Of a stretch of 64,000 nucleotides of DNA, positions 26,996 through 39,300 are shown piece after piece. Each line of letters begins with the position of its first letter. Position 1 is the first letter of the stretch. Under the pieces are notes generated by a model. It was not told where the DNA came from, did no database searches, and saw nothing but the letters and a program-made list of their open reading frames with translations. Origin of the DNA: Thunnus maccoyii (Eukaryota > Chordata > Actinopteri > Scombriformes > Scombridae). The stretch lies in assembly GCF_910596095.1 (NCBI RefSeq), contig NC_056540.1, positions 9,231,001 through 9,295,000 of the forward strand, read 5' to 3'. Position numbers and translations under genes: made by a program.

Positions 26996-28937
26996 CAGGG
27001 CCGTCCCTGACTATGTTGGTGCCCTAGGTGAGATTTTAGATTGGAGCCCCCCAAAAAGTGCAATTATAGTTCCTCCAGTCCTAGAACTTCAAAGATTAAC
27101 TCACACTAAAGTGCAACAATGGTACTTCCATATCGTTTCAATGTATTACATACCTTTTCTTTATAACAAACATGTGTCATTAGTATGCTCATGTCTCTAG
27201 CTAAATAGCTAACATTGTTTTAAGGCTAATTTGTGCATGACAATGCTGCATTTTGACATGTTTATATGTTTATATGTTTATATGTTTACTCCCTTTGATG
27301 GCCCGAAATGTAACTGAAGTCCAGCAGCGAAGTTTCATAGGGGAATATTTCAACCACTACCCCTTGTAACTCTGTTCCAAGGGGCGAGGGGCACTCGAAA
27401 AAGAGGGGTAGGCATGAAAATAAAGAAATGGGATTGGCCCAATGTCCTCCCAGTCCTCCGGGCAAAAAGGCAAGTGGGAAGGGGGAGTGCTTCCTATAAG
27501 CGACATAAGCGGTTGCCTCTGGGTGGTGTCGAAATTGTGCCCAAAAAAAAGTGTTCATCAGTGAGTGATCATAACAGTCAGAACATACTAGAGCATTGAT
27601 GGGTATGTATGTGGAGTAAAGTGTATGTAGAGAGCATTAGAGTTAGAGAAACTGAAAAGGCAAAAGCCATCCGGACCACAGTATAAAAAAACAAAAGAAA
27701 AAAGAAGATGAAACATGCCAAGGAGAAAGGTATGCTATTTTGATTGTTAACTTTGCATTTTGTCAATTTTAGTGAATGGATCAGTCATGCTAGCATCATG
27801 TAATCTTGCTAGTTAGCTAACATAAACTAGCCAGTGCTGGGGTCAGGAGTGTGTGACATTAGCTAACATAAACATTATTGCTATTCAGTCAAAACTGTCG
27901 TCAGGCTATTTGGAGCAAAACATATAAAACGCAAGTTCAGCTATGAAGTAATTTGTGTCATTTTCATTGTGTCATGAAATTTGAATTTGAGTAAACAACA
28001 TTACTTTAAGTGTAGTGTAGCGAGCTATAGCCAGTGTGTGTGGTATAAGGTTAACGTTAGCTCGGAATAGCTTGGAATGAAAAAGTCTCAGGGCAGGCTG
28101 TCCAAATGAGGTTTGGGAACATGTACATGAGTACACATATATTCGCTGGTGAATTTATAATCATTTAGAAAAAAACTGTACATGATACTTGTTGTTTTTT
28201 TTAATGGACAACCCGTGCACATATGAAAAAAAAGGAATGGATAAAGAAAAACAATTACCATTACTAAACAATTGCAGATATGGTCCTACAATGTAAACTA
28301 AAAAGAAATTACTCATAGTGGAGAAAAATGGACATGTAACATTCCCACCCCTAGTCCAAATACACCAAAATGCAAATACTTAATAACTTAATAATAGCTT
28401 AGCTACATTTAACAAGTGGAAATTAAATAGTTGCCTAGTAATGGAAATGGTTGCCTAGGGCACCAAATGTGCTAGGTCGAGCCCTGCAAGTGGGGATCAA
28501 GGTGCCATTCGTGATGTTTGGTGGCACTGCCTGAGGAAGCACATGAAATTTGGTGGCTGTCAGGCGAAAACTGATGGGCAGTAAAGCTTCAGTCAAACCA
28601 GATGAAAACCCATGCAGGGAAAAATGAAAGGAAACCAGATAGAAGGAATACCCACACACTGAATCAGAGCTCCCTTTTCTTTATTTGTGACATTTTGACC
28701 AACTACAAAATGTCAAAATTCAGTGTGCAGGTACAGGTTTTGTGGTTGTGCACACAACTACTTTGTTTCATTGAAAAAGAAAGGAAAAACATTAAGAAGG
28801 TGTACAAGTGCGTATTTCCAAAAACTGTATAAAAGCAAGCACACTGTCTGTGAGAAAAAACCCCAAAGAAAAACGTGTCCCACTCATATGGTGTCCTAGG
28901 CGACCGCCTATGTGGCCTATGAAACGGGCCGCCCCTG
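26996..28937. mobile_element. outer hAT-type non-autonomous transposon
   Basis: The left end begins CAGGGCCGTCCCTGACTATG and continues GGTGCCCTAGGTGAGATTTT. The right end, in reverse, begins CAGGGGCGGCCCGTTTCATA and continues GGCGGTCGCCTAGGACACC. The flanks GTTCAAAA (26988-26995) and GTACACAA (28938-28945) agree at 6 of 8 positions, consistent with an aged 8-bp target duplication. There is no transposase frame. Without the inner insertion it would be about 0.93 kb. Confidence 0.75.
27479..28487. mobile_element. inner hAT-type element nested in the outer one
   Basis: The octamer CAAGTGGG occurs immediately outside both ends (27471-27478 and 28488-28495), a perfect 8-bp target duplication. The left end (AAGGGGGAGTGCTTCCTATA ... 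GCGGTTGCC) resembles the outer element's right end. The right end in reverse (CAGGGCTCGACCTAGCACAT ... GTGCCCTAGG) resembles the outer element's left end. It is therefore a related family member inserted in opposite orientation. The interior is AT-rich with no protein. Confidence 0.8.
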
Positions 28938-28945
28938 GTACACAA

Positions 28946-31128
28946 TATCATGTTTTTCCGCTGCCCAACGTGGCAGCACATATAACACAGTGTCCACACT
29001 ATGCATGTACAGTATGACCAACTGTTCGCCATTTTCAACTTTGTGACTGTTGGCTTAAAAAATATTGAATTCTTGCTAGATTAACAGTATTTCCTCTTTT
29101 CTCATTCTTTGCTCAATCCATCCTGTCTACCCCAGCTAGTGTCTAACTCAAGCCAGGCCAGACCAGACAACTCTGACAGTTTAACCTTCCGAAGAGGTCA
29201 CTCTTATTCTTACAGCAGCCAGTCCAGCACAACCTCCTGTTTCACCTCAGACCTGCCCTATATAACCAATCATACCCCTATCCCATTCTGCAGAGATGCG
29301 GGAATGAAAGGTCCGATTAGGGCCTGCTGGAAGTATTCAGCGTGCAACCCCCGCCCCTCCCGGCCCATCACCCCAGTCGGCGGCCCCTTCTAACCAGCTC
29401 CTCTCCCCTCGGCCCTGTGCTGCTCAGAGCTGTGATTGACATGTGAATTACAGTGTGTGGTGATGATAATAAGAGTGCTAACCGGGGCCAGGCCTGCGCC
29501 TTCCAGCCAGCAGCCAATCCCAGCTGGCACAGCCTGAAAGACAACCGCTGCCACCATCTGAAGAGGCAAATAAAAATGACAAGCTAACTGTTAAAGAACT
29601 GCTGATTTTTCACATGTTGTTTTAAAAGCTTTTGTGGCTCTGCCAGAATTTTTTTCAACTCTTTTCTCCTAAATTTTCAATCTTCCAGCCCCCCTGACCA
29701 CATCCAGATATATGAAACCCCTCATTTATCAGGGCAATCTAAAAATAATTCCCTTCCACTGTGGAGAGGCTTTGATAAAAAATATTTGTGTTCAGAATGA
29801 TTGTGCTCAGTGAGACAAAAACAGATAAAGACGTGTGTGACTGTGGGGTTCCACAACAACCTCCCACCACACACATGCACAAAAAAAATGGATTTCCCCT
29901 AAATAATTACTACTTCCCATCACCGTGCATGTTAACAACACCAAAAGGAGCCCTCAACACATTTCAAACTCCCGCTTAAGTCTAACAACTTGAAAGTGTG
30001 TTTATGTTGGAGTGCTGGCATTGTTCACTTTTATGCTTTATTTTATCCAAAGAGCCCAACATAATGTGCTAGTTACACATTATGGTATTAGAAAATTACT
30101 CTCTAACACCCTGTGGATTAGTTTTCCAACCCTTGACATCCTTCTGGGAATAACTATTCTCATTCTCAGCGATCTATTCCCAAATTCCAACTCCCCAAAG
30201 CCCCGTGGATCCCGGTGCCCTGTTCAATCAGAGTCCTGCTTGGCAGAGCCGCCCGTCTGGGCCATCACTCTGAGGAGCTGACGAGACGGAGAGGAGAGAA
30301 AAGACGCTTGACTGAGATCCTCACATGCAGAGTCTGACTCTCATTATCAATTACGGCTGTTTTTGTTTCTTTTTACCGCAACCATTAACCACACAGTTAC
30401 TGGCAGTCAGAGAGCGAGAGAGAGAGAGAGAGAGGAACATAGAGGCAGAGAGAGAGAGAAAAGGCAATTTTCATAAAAAAGAATTAGCTATCCAAACAAG
30501 TGAGATGAATGTGCCATGCAGACGGATTCACAGCGGTGCCTCATGAAAGCGTTGTGGACAGATGAAGGTCTATATGTGTTTAATAGGAAGAGGGTGAGTA
30601 GCAAGGGATAACTAAAGGCTTAAGAAAAGAGGGAGACAAAGAGGGAGGGAGAGGCAGAAGATAATTCACAACACACTTGTGGTGAGAGGAGGAGGCTGCA
30701 TCTTGGCAGAGATGTGACTCTCCTCTCCTCTTTTCTCCTCTTGCCCTCATCCCTTGTTACCCGCCTGGTCAGGCTGAGGCAGAAGGAGCCAGTGAAGGCT
30801 GGATGCCGTGGCACATGAGCCATTAAATCTTCCTACACTGTGGGTAGGGGGAAGGCGGTACTACCAGGCCTCATGCCCAGGCTCCTCAGACGCTGCCAGG
30901 CTCAGAGAGCTGGAGAGCGAAACACAGAGGTGGTGCACAGAGGGAGAGGAAAGATTGTGGATAACAACACAGATGTTTCAAACTCTAGCAGGGTTGACTG
31001 TTGTAATTTTTAGCTTATTTTGGTCCACACCAAAAAAAAAAAAAAAATCATAAATTAGTCGCACTTGATTCAGAAAGAGAGCACACAGCGGACCTATCTT
31101 AAAGGTTTATTGCTACACTTACATAAAG
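28946..31128. other. intergenic; low-repeat segments, no gene seen
   Basis: Mostly unique-looking sequence with higher GC around 29270-29560 and 30180-30330. A (GA)n tract lies at about 30409-30434 and an A run at about 31031-31047. No coding frame is supported. The GC-balanced stretches may be regulatory. Confidence 0.45.
29270..29560. promoter_or_regulatory. candidate conserved non-coding element
   Basis: A repeat-free stretch of about 290 bases with balanced composition in a repeat-rich neighbourhood, containing GTGATTGACATGTGAATTAC and CAGCCAGCAGCCAATCCCAG (CCAAT-type). The setting, in the gap before the developmental regulator tbx22, makes an enhancer plausible. Conservation cannot be tested here. 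Confidence 0.25.
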
Positions 31129-31260
31129 TTGAGGAACTCACAGGAGACAGATTTTAAAAAGTTTGTTCAAATTTGGAGCAGCAGTGGCCAAGATATCCTA
31201 ACATTTTTGTTCCGTATGGGTCAGAGTCCAAAGGCTCTGGATCCTACACTTCCCATAATG

Positions 31261-31310
31261 CAGCGGTTCTCAAACATTTTCTGTCATACGCCCTTTGGAG
31301 GCAAAAAGAG
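31261..31310 (+). mobile_element. hAT-type left-end fragment
   Basis: CAGCGGTTCTCAAACATTTT followed by CTGTCATACGCCCTTTGGAG matches the left end of Charlie-like hAT repeats. No matching right end (a reverse of CAGNGGTTCTCAAAC) was found in the next kilobase, so this is a truncated or highly diverged copy. Confidence 0.5.
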
Positions 31311-32034
31311 AGAAAAAAATGTATCCCGACATGTAAAACAAATTCATTTTCAACCATTTACAATATTGGCAAGGCAAGTTGATTTTCACTGAAATAATAT
31401 TTGAACACGAACTGCAAGTGTTTGTTGTGAAAAATGCTAAACTTTGCGGAAGACACAAATGACAATAAATCTCATGATAGTGAACCTGAGAGAAAGACAG
31501 GCTTCTGCATATTTTGTTTTTGACTGTTTATTGAATGAATATCACCTGTTTTTCTTTTCTCGGTCAAAAATCATCATGTACTTAACATGTTGTTTTGCTG
31601 TCTTAATAAATCTCGCTAACCTGAATCTTTATTACCTTTCTAGCGTCAAAGCACTCTGGTTTGGTTATTGCTTCACTTTTTTCTCACTCTGTTCTTGTGC
31701 AATGGATCTAAACCCCTTGGAGCAGGGCTCTGCTCCCATGGAGAAATACTGCCACTGTGCACCTTGATAGCATCTTTTGCCTGCCTGGTTAATGCTCATA
31801 TCTTTCAATCTCCACACCCCAAATTCGTAATGCAGGCTCTCTGTTAAAAGACTCCCAGTCTGAGCCCAGATAACCCTAATGACATCATATTTTCTCAGAC
31901 TTGACAAAGCTCCTCCAGTGTTACAGAAGACATTTTACAACTCTTCTCACAGGCTGAGTCTAACCGACTATGACGAGTAAACTGACCTTTACTGTTCATG
32001 TACAAGTGTTTTTTTGTATTGATTCTAGATTTCT

Positions 32035-32498
32035 TTCACTAGTTTATAAAGTCTACATGGTTTTACACCAACATACTTCTCTGAAATGCTTTGTATAAAG
32101 GAACCAGGAAGGCCCCTCAGGTCCTCTGGCAGGAGCCTTTTAGTTGTTCCAAAATGTAGGACAAAAACATTTGTGAGGCAGATTTTAGCTTTTATGCTCA
32201 AAGCTGTTGGAACAGCTTGTTGGAGGATCTGAAAGCAGCTGAAAGTGCTGATATCTTTATACATAAACCTTCTTAACTCCTGCTCACAATGTTCTGTGAT
32301 TGTTAGTTCTATTGTTTTCATTTTTATGTCACTTTTATCATCTTATTCATATTTTAACCTTATATCTATATATTATTATTCATGTCCACTACCCTCCTAC
32401 TGTTTTGCTGTCTATATATCACCTGTAAATATAAAATATCACCCTTTAAACAGCATTAATGTGGTGCTATAAATAAAGTTTGACTGATCGATTGTTTA
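32035..32498 (+). mobile_element. LINE 3' end remnant with C-terminal RT-ORF trace
   Basis: In shifting plus-strand frames one can read RPLRSSGRSLLVVPK, ICEADFSFYAQSCWNSL and LEDLKAAESADIF-like text, resembling the C-terminal end of a teleost LINE ORF2 (pattern: VVPK-RTKT-GE-SF-YAP-LWN-LP). It is followed by a 3' UTR ending GTGCTATAAATAAAGTTTGA and CTGATCGATTG. The frame is broken by stops and shifts, so it is an old dead copy. Confidence 0.6.
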
Positions 32499-33479
32499 AT
32501 AGAGGAGGGTCGTGATAAAGCTGATTGCAGACGCTGAGACAGTTGCGATTACATATTTTTTGGTTATAACATAAACAGCAGCAGCATTTTAAACAGGTGA
32601 GACTTTCCTCCCTCTCATCCAGACATCATGGCAGCAGCCAAATCAGATTAAACTGATTTCTCTCAGTAAGAGATGTTTAGTAAGGAGAGAATTTGGATGC
32701 TTTTCAACAGCAAATCAAGGGGCATGCTACGACTGTGTTGGCAGACACAGTCGATTAACCCCTACAAGCAGGGAATGATGGGATCGGCGTCTCGCTGACT
32801 CTCCCATTAGAGCCGCTGTAAAGCTGCAGCAGCAATGAAGAGACGATGTTCCTGCACTGAGAGGATCCCCGCAGGGACTCGACAGTCTGAGAGACACTCT
32901 CGACCTCAGACGGTTGTACCCCCCAAGAGAGGGACAAGAGGGAGGTTATGAGTAGCAGATGTGAGATGTGACAACACACACCATGCAGCTGATGACATGT
33001 CAGGGTCAAAGGAATTTGTCACTCTGTAATCGGTCATGTAGTAAAAAGGTTTGACTGCTCGCCTTTGCTGTGTTTTTCTCCTTGTCTTCTTCCTTTCACA
33101 TGCACTCTGGATGTTTTGGCACTGTCTATTTACAGCAGAAATGGGAGAAGCAGTCAACACGAGTAAATAACAAACAGCTCGTGCTACTTGAAATTCTCAC
33201 TGAAGATGTTTCAGGTTGATCTGTCAGAAAAGCATTGTTGGAAACAATTAGCACATCATTGTCTCAGTATACTGTAGAGCGTGTGTTCCAGGTGGGCCGT
33301 CATTCACGTCCAATACAGAGAACTCACATCCTGTTAGTGCTGCAATACATTAAGTGTGTTACAGCGTTATGTATTCAAACATTCTACATACAGTATGTCA
33401 CTGCGGACGTGTGGTGGAAGGTTGACGTTTGGCAGTGAGTGGGCATCCGCTCCTGCAGCCCATGCCCAGAATAACCCTC

Positions 33480-33484
33480 TCACA

Positions 33485-33536
<52 letters not shown>

Positions 33537-33647
33537 TACACACACACACACTAACTGCTCAGCATCAGGATCCAACTTAAAACAAACCATCAGGGGGCCC
33601 CGTCACATCCACTCAGCACTGAGCAACAGACAGACAGCCCTGTTTAT

Positions 33648-33691
<44 letters not shown>

Positions 33692-33776
33692 GAGCATGTG
33701 CACACATACAGTAAAGACAGACGCCTACCATGGGTGCAGGACTGGTCGTGATTACTCTTTGGGCACTGGCCTGCAG

Positions 33777-33815
<39 letters not shown>
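33480..33815. repeat. three closely spaced (CA)n microsatellites
   Basis: CA repeats at about 33481-33552, 33650-33690 and 33781-33812. The open frames on either strand here are repeat translations (alternating Thr-His or Cys-Val). Confidence 0.88.
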
Positions 33816-33816
<1 letters not shown>

Positions 33817-33949
33817 TGGCAAAAAAAACCCATACCAAACAGTGATTAAACAAAACATTTGTATCGAAATAGAAGAAAATACCAATTTAATTGATAAAAG
33901 ACATAGTTAATAGTTTAGCAGAATGTGCCTTTAATCAACCAAAGTTAAC

Positions 33950-34420
33950 TTGATTAATGTGCTGCCCTTGAATCCTCAGTTTAATCTACCTGGTGCATTT
34001 AAAAGCCCACCACTAAGTTTCAATTGCAAACCAATTATCCGCAAATGATTATTAATTAGGCCAGGGATACTCAAATCAACAGCATGCGAGTGGGCCTGAA
34101 GGCGCAAAATAATCGGAAAGCCTAATGGCAGCTGGTCATCAAACTTCCGCATTAATGGAAACCTGAGGCCCGTGTTAAATTGGATTTGAGTCTCTTGTTT
34201 CCGCCAAGCGTGCGTATTGTGCTTAATAAGAGGAAACATGTGTGCCAAACATCCCTGAATGGGACAAATGCAGATTTGCGTTGGATTAAGAATCATAAAA
34301 CAACGCGAAGGAGCTTCCTGTTGTGTTTAAGTGAGCCAGGCATCACTTGCCTGCGCGCCAGTCATCACTCGCCTGACATCCCATAATCCCATGACGAAGA
34401 TTTATGACCTGACTGTTGAA
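33950..34420. promoter_or_regulatory. candidate tbx22 upstream enhancer
   Basis: About 470 bases free of recognisable repeats, with clustered homeodomain-type cores: GATTATTAATTAGG (about 34047-34060), CATTAATGG (34150s), GCTTAATAAG and GGATTAAGAATC. It lies 2 kb upstream of tbx22. Dense TAAT cores in a repeat-free island are common in developmental enhancers. This is inference only. Confidence 0.3.
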
Positions 34421-36165
34421 GACAACATGGAAAAATAATCTGTGTGGAAGGAAACTACACAGGCTATTTCTATCGGCTTCTTGCGTCTTTTGTTTCAATA
34501 AGAAAGCAGCAGCGGGCCTGTGCGCACAGAAACAGACAGGCGGTTATTTCTGCTGCACTTTTTTTTCTTCTTCTTCTTCTCCGCAGTTATAAAGCAGGCC
34601 GCGTGTTTGGGATGCATTTTGTTACAGTATTGAAAGAAAACGACAAGTTGGAGAAGAATAAACATAAATCCAGGCCGCGGTCCTGAAACAGGTTATGATG
34701 ACAGAGAACATGTGATTCCGGTTGGTCATAGTTCTCCATTTCCCGGCTGTTATCAGAGATTTCCATCACCAACCAAACCAACCGTGCCGTAAACACAGCC
34801 CTCATTTGTTTTCTCCTCGGCGCAATTATATCATGTGATTAAAAAACATTTTAAATAGAGCCTTCGCTGACTTTTATTTGTGTAAAGCGGATCTATTTCA
34901 TGTAGAGCAGTAATGTAATAATCCCGAGCTGTCATTACGGCCCAGTTTCTCCCTGTGCGCCAAACTCCATCTGATCTCCGCATTTATGAGAACCAGACTG
35001 GCGCACACCCTCACCGGGCACCGCAAAAAAAAAAAAAAAATCCCACTTCTATACCGGAGAAACGGGAGACAAGAGAGCGCTTTAAGGAAAGCCTTCAAAT
35101 GAATATAGGAAATGTTAGCTTCAACAGAAATGCAGAGAGTTTGGTGGAGATATTTTACCTTCCAGATGGTCTGAATTAACAGACTTAAATATTTGTGCCT
35201 CGGCTCTCCCTCTAATGCTCTAAAATGTTCATTCTATTTATCTATCCGCTGTCTAAATGGAAGGAAGCAACATGGAAAACACGCAGGTCAAACTCGGCTT
35301 GCTTATGCAAACGAAAAAATGTCTCGAGAGAAAATGTGCCTCATAACATTTAAATTAAACACATTCGAGCCTTAAATATTAAATTACTTCGTTTTGTGAT
35401 GCGTGTTTTCTATTTTTATTTGCGGCCTGTATCTCTCATATTTTATTTGGGGGATCTGCTGGATCTCCATTATTATAAAATAACACAAACCTAAAAACAA
35501 ATGAGCCCTTTAACACTCTTAAAAGTGTCATCATGTTGGTGGCACATTGCGCGTAAAGATGCTGCTGCTGGATGTCCTGGATGCTCAAAGATCTCTGTGA
35601 CTAATTGACCACTGTAAAAAATATCTGTCATTTATTGAGTCTCGTTATTTTTCCCCCCTTCAACTAGTTGATAAAACTGGCAATTGATTATATAATTTAA
35701 CCCGTTTCCTCATAAATCAACTTGATACAGTCTTAAATCTTATGTCACCTAATGATTCCAATAAAGTAATCCATCTCATTTTGCAGCATTTCAAAGTTCT
35801 GACATGCTAAAAGGAGTAAACTCGTGATTGATTTAGAGAGAAAACTGGGCGTTTTACTTTTGGAGTACAATCAGTTCTCCTTTTTCTCAGTGAACTTAAG
35901 TCTTTAATGCCGAGATAGATGTTAAGATGTGCATTTTTTGCAGTGGGCCCATGTGGAGGAATGCACACTGCGCACCTCCCTCCCCTCCCCTCCCTCCCTC
36001 TGTGACGCGCTGAGGGGAACCAGAGGAACAAGCCCTCTGTGAGACAGAGCAAAGGGGAGACACTGAAACGGATAAAGGGGAAGAGAGGAAAATATTGTAG
36101 TGAGTAGGGAGAGGCGTGCCAATAATCAAGGATTTGGATGAAGGCGCGCGTCTAGGAGAACACAT
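34421..36165. other. tbx22 5' flank; no other gene seen
   Basis: Low-repeat sequence apart from an A run at about 35026-35040 and GA/TC-rich DNA at 35985-36070. No coding frame is supported. The tbx22 promoter should lie near the right end, but no clear TATA box was found. Confidence 0.4.
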
Positions 36166-36365
36166 GGGAACGCACCGGATCAATTACGCAGCGTCACGGA
36201 GCCGCCGCGACAGAAGAGGGGCTCCCTGAGGTGCTGAGGCTGCTGCTGCTGCTTGTTCTGCCCCGTCCTGTCCTGACTGAGCCGGAACACTGAGCACTTG
36301 CAGGAATAAAGTCAAAGTTCAGACGGATACACGACTCATAGAAACACAGACTCCTTTTCGCCAAG

Positions 36366-39300
36366 ATGCAGGGTCTGAGTTCCCGGGCTCACGCGTTTTC
36401 GGTGGAGGCGCTGGTAGGGAAACCCTGCAAGAGGATGAAAGTGTCGGAGGGACACGAGTCAAATTCAGCTGGAGACACCGGCAGTGACACAAGCATCTTC
36501 ACCGGTGAGACATCAGGAAATAGTTGTTGGACTTTCGAGAACATAGCTGGCATTTTACGCACAAGACGGAAAAGCAAAACGCACAAAAAACTTGCTCATT
36601 GCACTTTTTCGTGTTCAGGCCACATTCGCATTTATTGAGTTTTCACAATTAAATATATATTTAATCAGTTAAAACCCAAATATTGAACATATGGAATTAT
36701 TTTCCAGAAAATAATTAGCATAACTAGCATATTTTGGTAATATAAAGCTTCACCAAATCAAAAAGTTAAAGCTTCAATTGTGTAAATGCATTACAAAGCT
36801 GAATCGCTCAACATCTCACTCATTCCACTCCTTTGCACTTTTCAGGCCTAAGTGAGTATCCAGTCAGCCAGATGAAGAAAGCAGCTTCAACGTTGAGGAG
36901 GCCAGAGGACACTTCCTGCGATCCGGAGAGACAAGCTGTCAGATCAGGAGCTGAAGAGTCTGACCCGGGAGGAGAGGAGAACAAGGCGAAGGAGAGCGAC
37001 TGCCGCCCGGACAGAGAGGTCCGGGTGGAGCTGCAGGGCTCCGAGCTGTGGAAGAGATTCTATGAGATCGGCACCGAGATGATCATCACTAAAGCCGGCA
37101 GGTATAAAATCTGGATAAAAGAGACTCATCTTTTTTTTTTAGAGTGATCTTTAGAACAAGGACAAAGAAAGTGCTGCTGCCTTTCTCTGACATTATGCAT
37201 TGTTTCTTTCCTGCAAAACTTTCCAACTCCAAACGTACTTGCCCTATATATCCAGGAGCAAGAGGACATTACATTATATATCATTGGGTTTTTATGTGCT
37301 TATATATTTCTGAACTGTCAAAACTATCAGAGACACATCAAGTGGCAATAAATCACATATCCTTTAAATTTAGAATACATTTCTCGTAGAAATATTGATC
37401 CTTTCTCTCATTATGATAAGAAACTCATCAAATAAACTCAACAAAACTCAGCTTAATCACATAAAAGTAATAGTAATCCCCAAACTCTGCACCCGCTGCC
37501 GCTCTGCTTAAACTGGAATGGTCTATTACATTTTGTTTGAATACATTAATTTAATAAATGTATAAATTAATTTTATTTTCCATCAATTGAATTTAAGTGC
37601 CAGTTTCCGCCTTAAAGCGACTGTTTTACATGAAGACAGGTCGGAGTGGTTACTATCATTGTCATGATATATGATATGATATTTACATTAACAGTTCTGT
37701 GGTTACAGGTGCGCGTTTATCAGGAGGGAAACGGTTTCAGTCAGTTTCACAACAAAAAAACTGTCTAAACAAATTAGCTGAACTTGGAGGTTAATCAGTT
37801 TATGAAATATAAATCTGACTCAGCGTGTTAAAGTGGAACTTTGTCCTACTATTTGGTTTACATGTGGAAATATAATTAAAAGTACATCATACACTTGTGT
37901 TGTTTTGAATAGCTGATATTTAGAAATAAAGACTTTAAAGTGTGTCAGACCTACAAAAGCAACAGTGCACAATATGTATAACGTCAAATTGTAAATGCAA
38001 ATTTTTATGATGGTGAAAGTAACTGAAGCAAGAAGTTTATTAAATGTGGGCGAATTGAATTTAGCTCTATTTTCCAGAATTGTAGAAATCAAAAGGAGAC
38101 CTATGTGATCCAGGACTATCAATTCCATAAAGAAACCTCGTGACACAGAGATATTTCTGCCGATTAGATTAACTTTATCATCAGTCTCAGAGAAATGCAT
38201 CTGAGGTTTGATAGGTAGCCATGTGTGTCCTTTTCTGTTTTGTTTTGTTTTTCTCTCCAGAAATGAGTTATTGGTATATAACTACTTGCTGAAATGTAGG
38301 TTCCGTTTATTCAATTACCGAGAACACACGCTATAAATCTCGGCAGTGAAGATGCCCTCACGGCCCCTTGAGGTCCCTGAACTTTCCTCTGAACTTGGCC
38401 GCTTCATGCAGGAAAAGTTCCTGCTCGAAGTTTTGTGCCTGCTGAGTTTTTTTTTTTTCTTGTAAATTTACCAAAGCAAACACACATCCTTGCACATCTG
38501 TAAGACACGTGTCATATTAGATGTCATTGAAAGTGATGGGCCGTGACTCACTTGTCATTTCTAACCAACTCACTGCGCTTCTTTTCTCGCTTCTCTGCAG
38601 GAGGATGTTTCCCTCGGTGCGCGTCAAAGTGCGCAATCTGGAGCCTTGCCAGCAGTATTACATCGCAATGGACGTCATGCCGGTGGACTCCAAACGCTAC
38701 AGGTGAGCGTATTAACATATTCAAACTCAATATTCATTTATTTATTTTTTTTACATACTTAAATGTATATACCCCGGGCAGGTACGTGTACCACAGCTCG
38801 CAGTGGATGGTGGCTGGAAATACAGACCACTCCTGCATCTCTCCCAGACTCTACGTGCACCCGGACTCGCCGTGCGCAGGAGAGACGTGGATGCGTCAGG
38901 TCATCAGCTTTGACCGGATCAAACTTACCAACAACGAGATGGACGACAAGGGACATGTAGGTAACCCAACTGAGCATGCGCTGCCTCCTCTTTTCTCTGT
39001 GTTCAATTGCTGAATCCGTGCAGGAGGCCTCCGGGTGAGACATTCAATACAGGGAGGTAGTTTAAGTGATTTATTAGGTTTGCCTAATTGTCAGATTTGA
39101 ATCGACAGAATTGTCAGATGTTTAAATTAAGGGCTCTTTAATAATTATTTTTAATTCCTAGTGGGATTGTAGTTAATTTCAGAGTTCACTAAAAAAAAAA
39201 AAACAAGTTTATCAAGATTTAATTGCTGTTTGAATGATCCTAGCATCTTGGAATATTTATTTAGTGGTAGTGAGGTTTAATACTGTCACTTAGTCTTTAA

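Noticed and set aside
26988-28495. Single hAT element ending at 28487 with left end at 26996
   Set aside because: The octamers next to these two ends do not match; pairing 27479 with 28487 gives a perfect duplication and 26996 with 28937 a 6/8 one.
33367-33580. Open frames with Thr-His or Cys-Val runs (also near 20845-21108, 22410-22744, 24578-24811, 45445-45654 and 46034-46401)
   Set aside because: They are translations of (CA)n/(GT)n microsatellites with no unique protein part.
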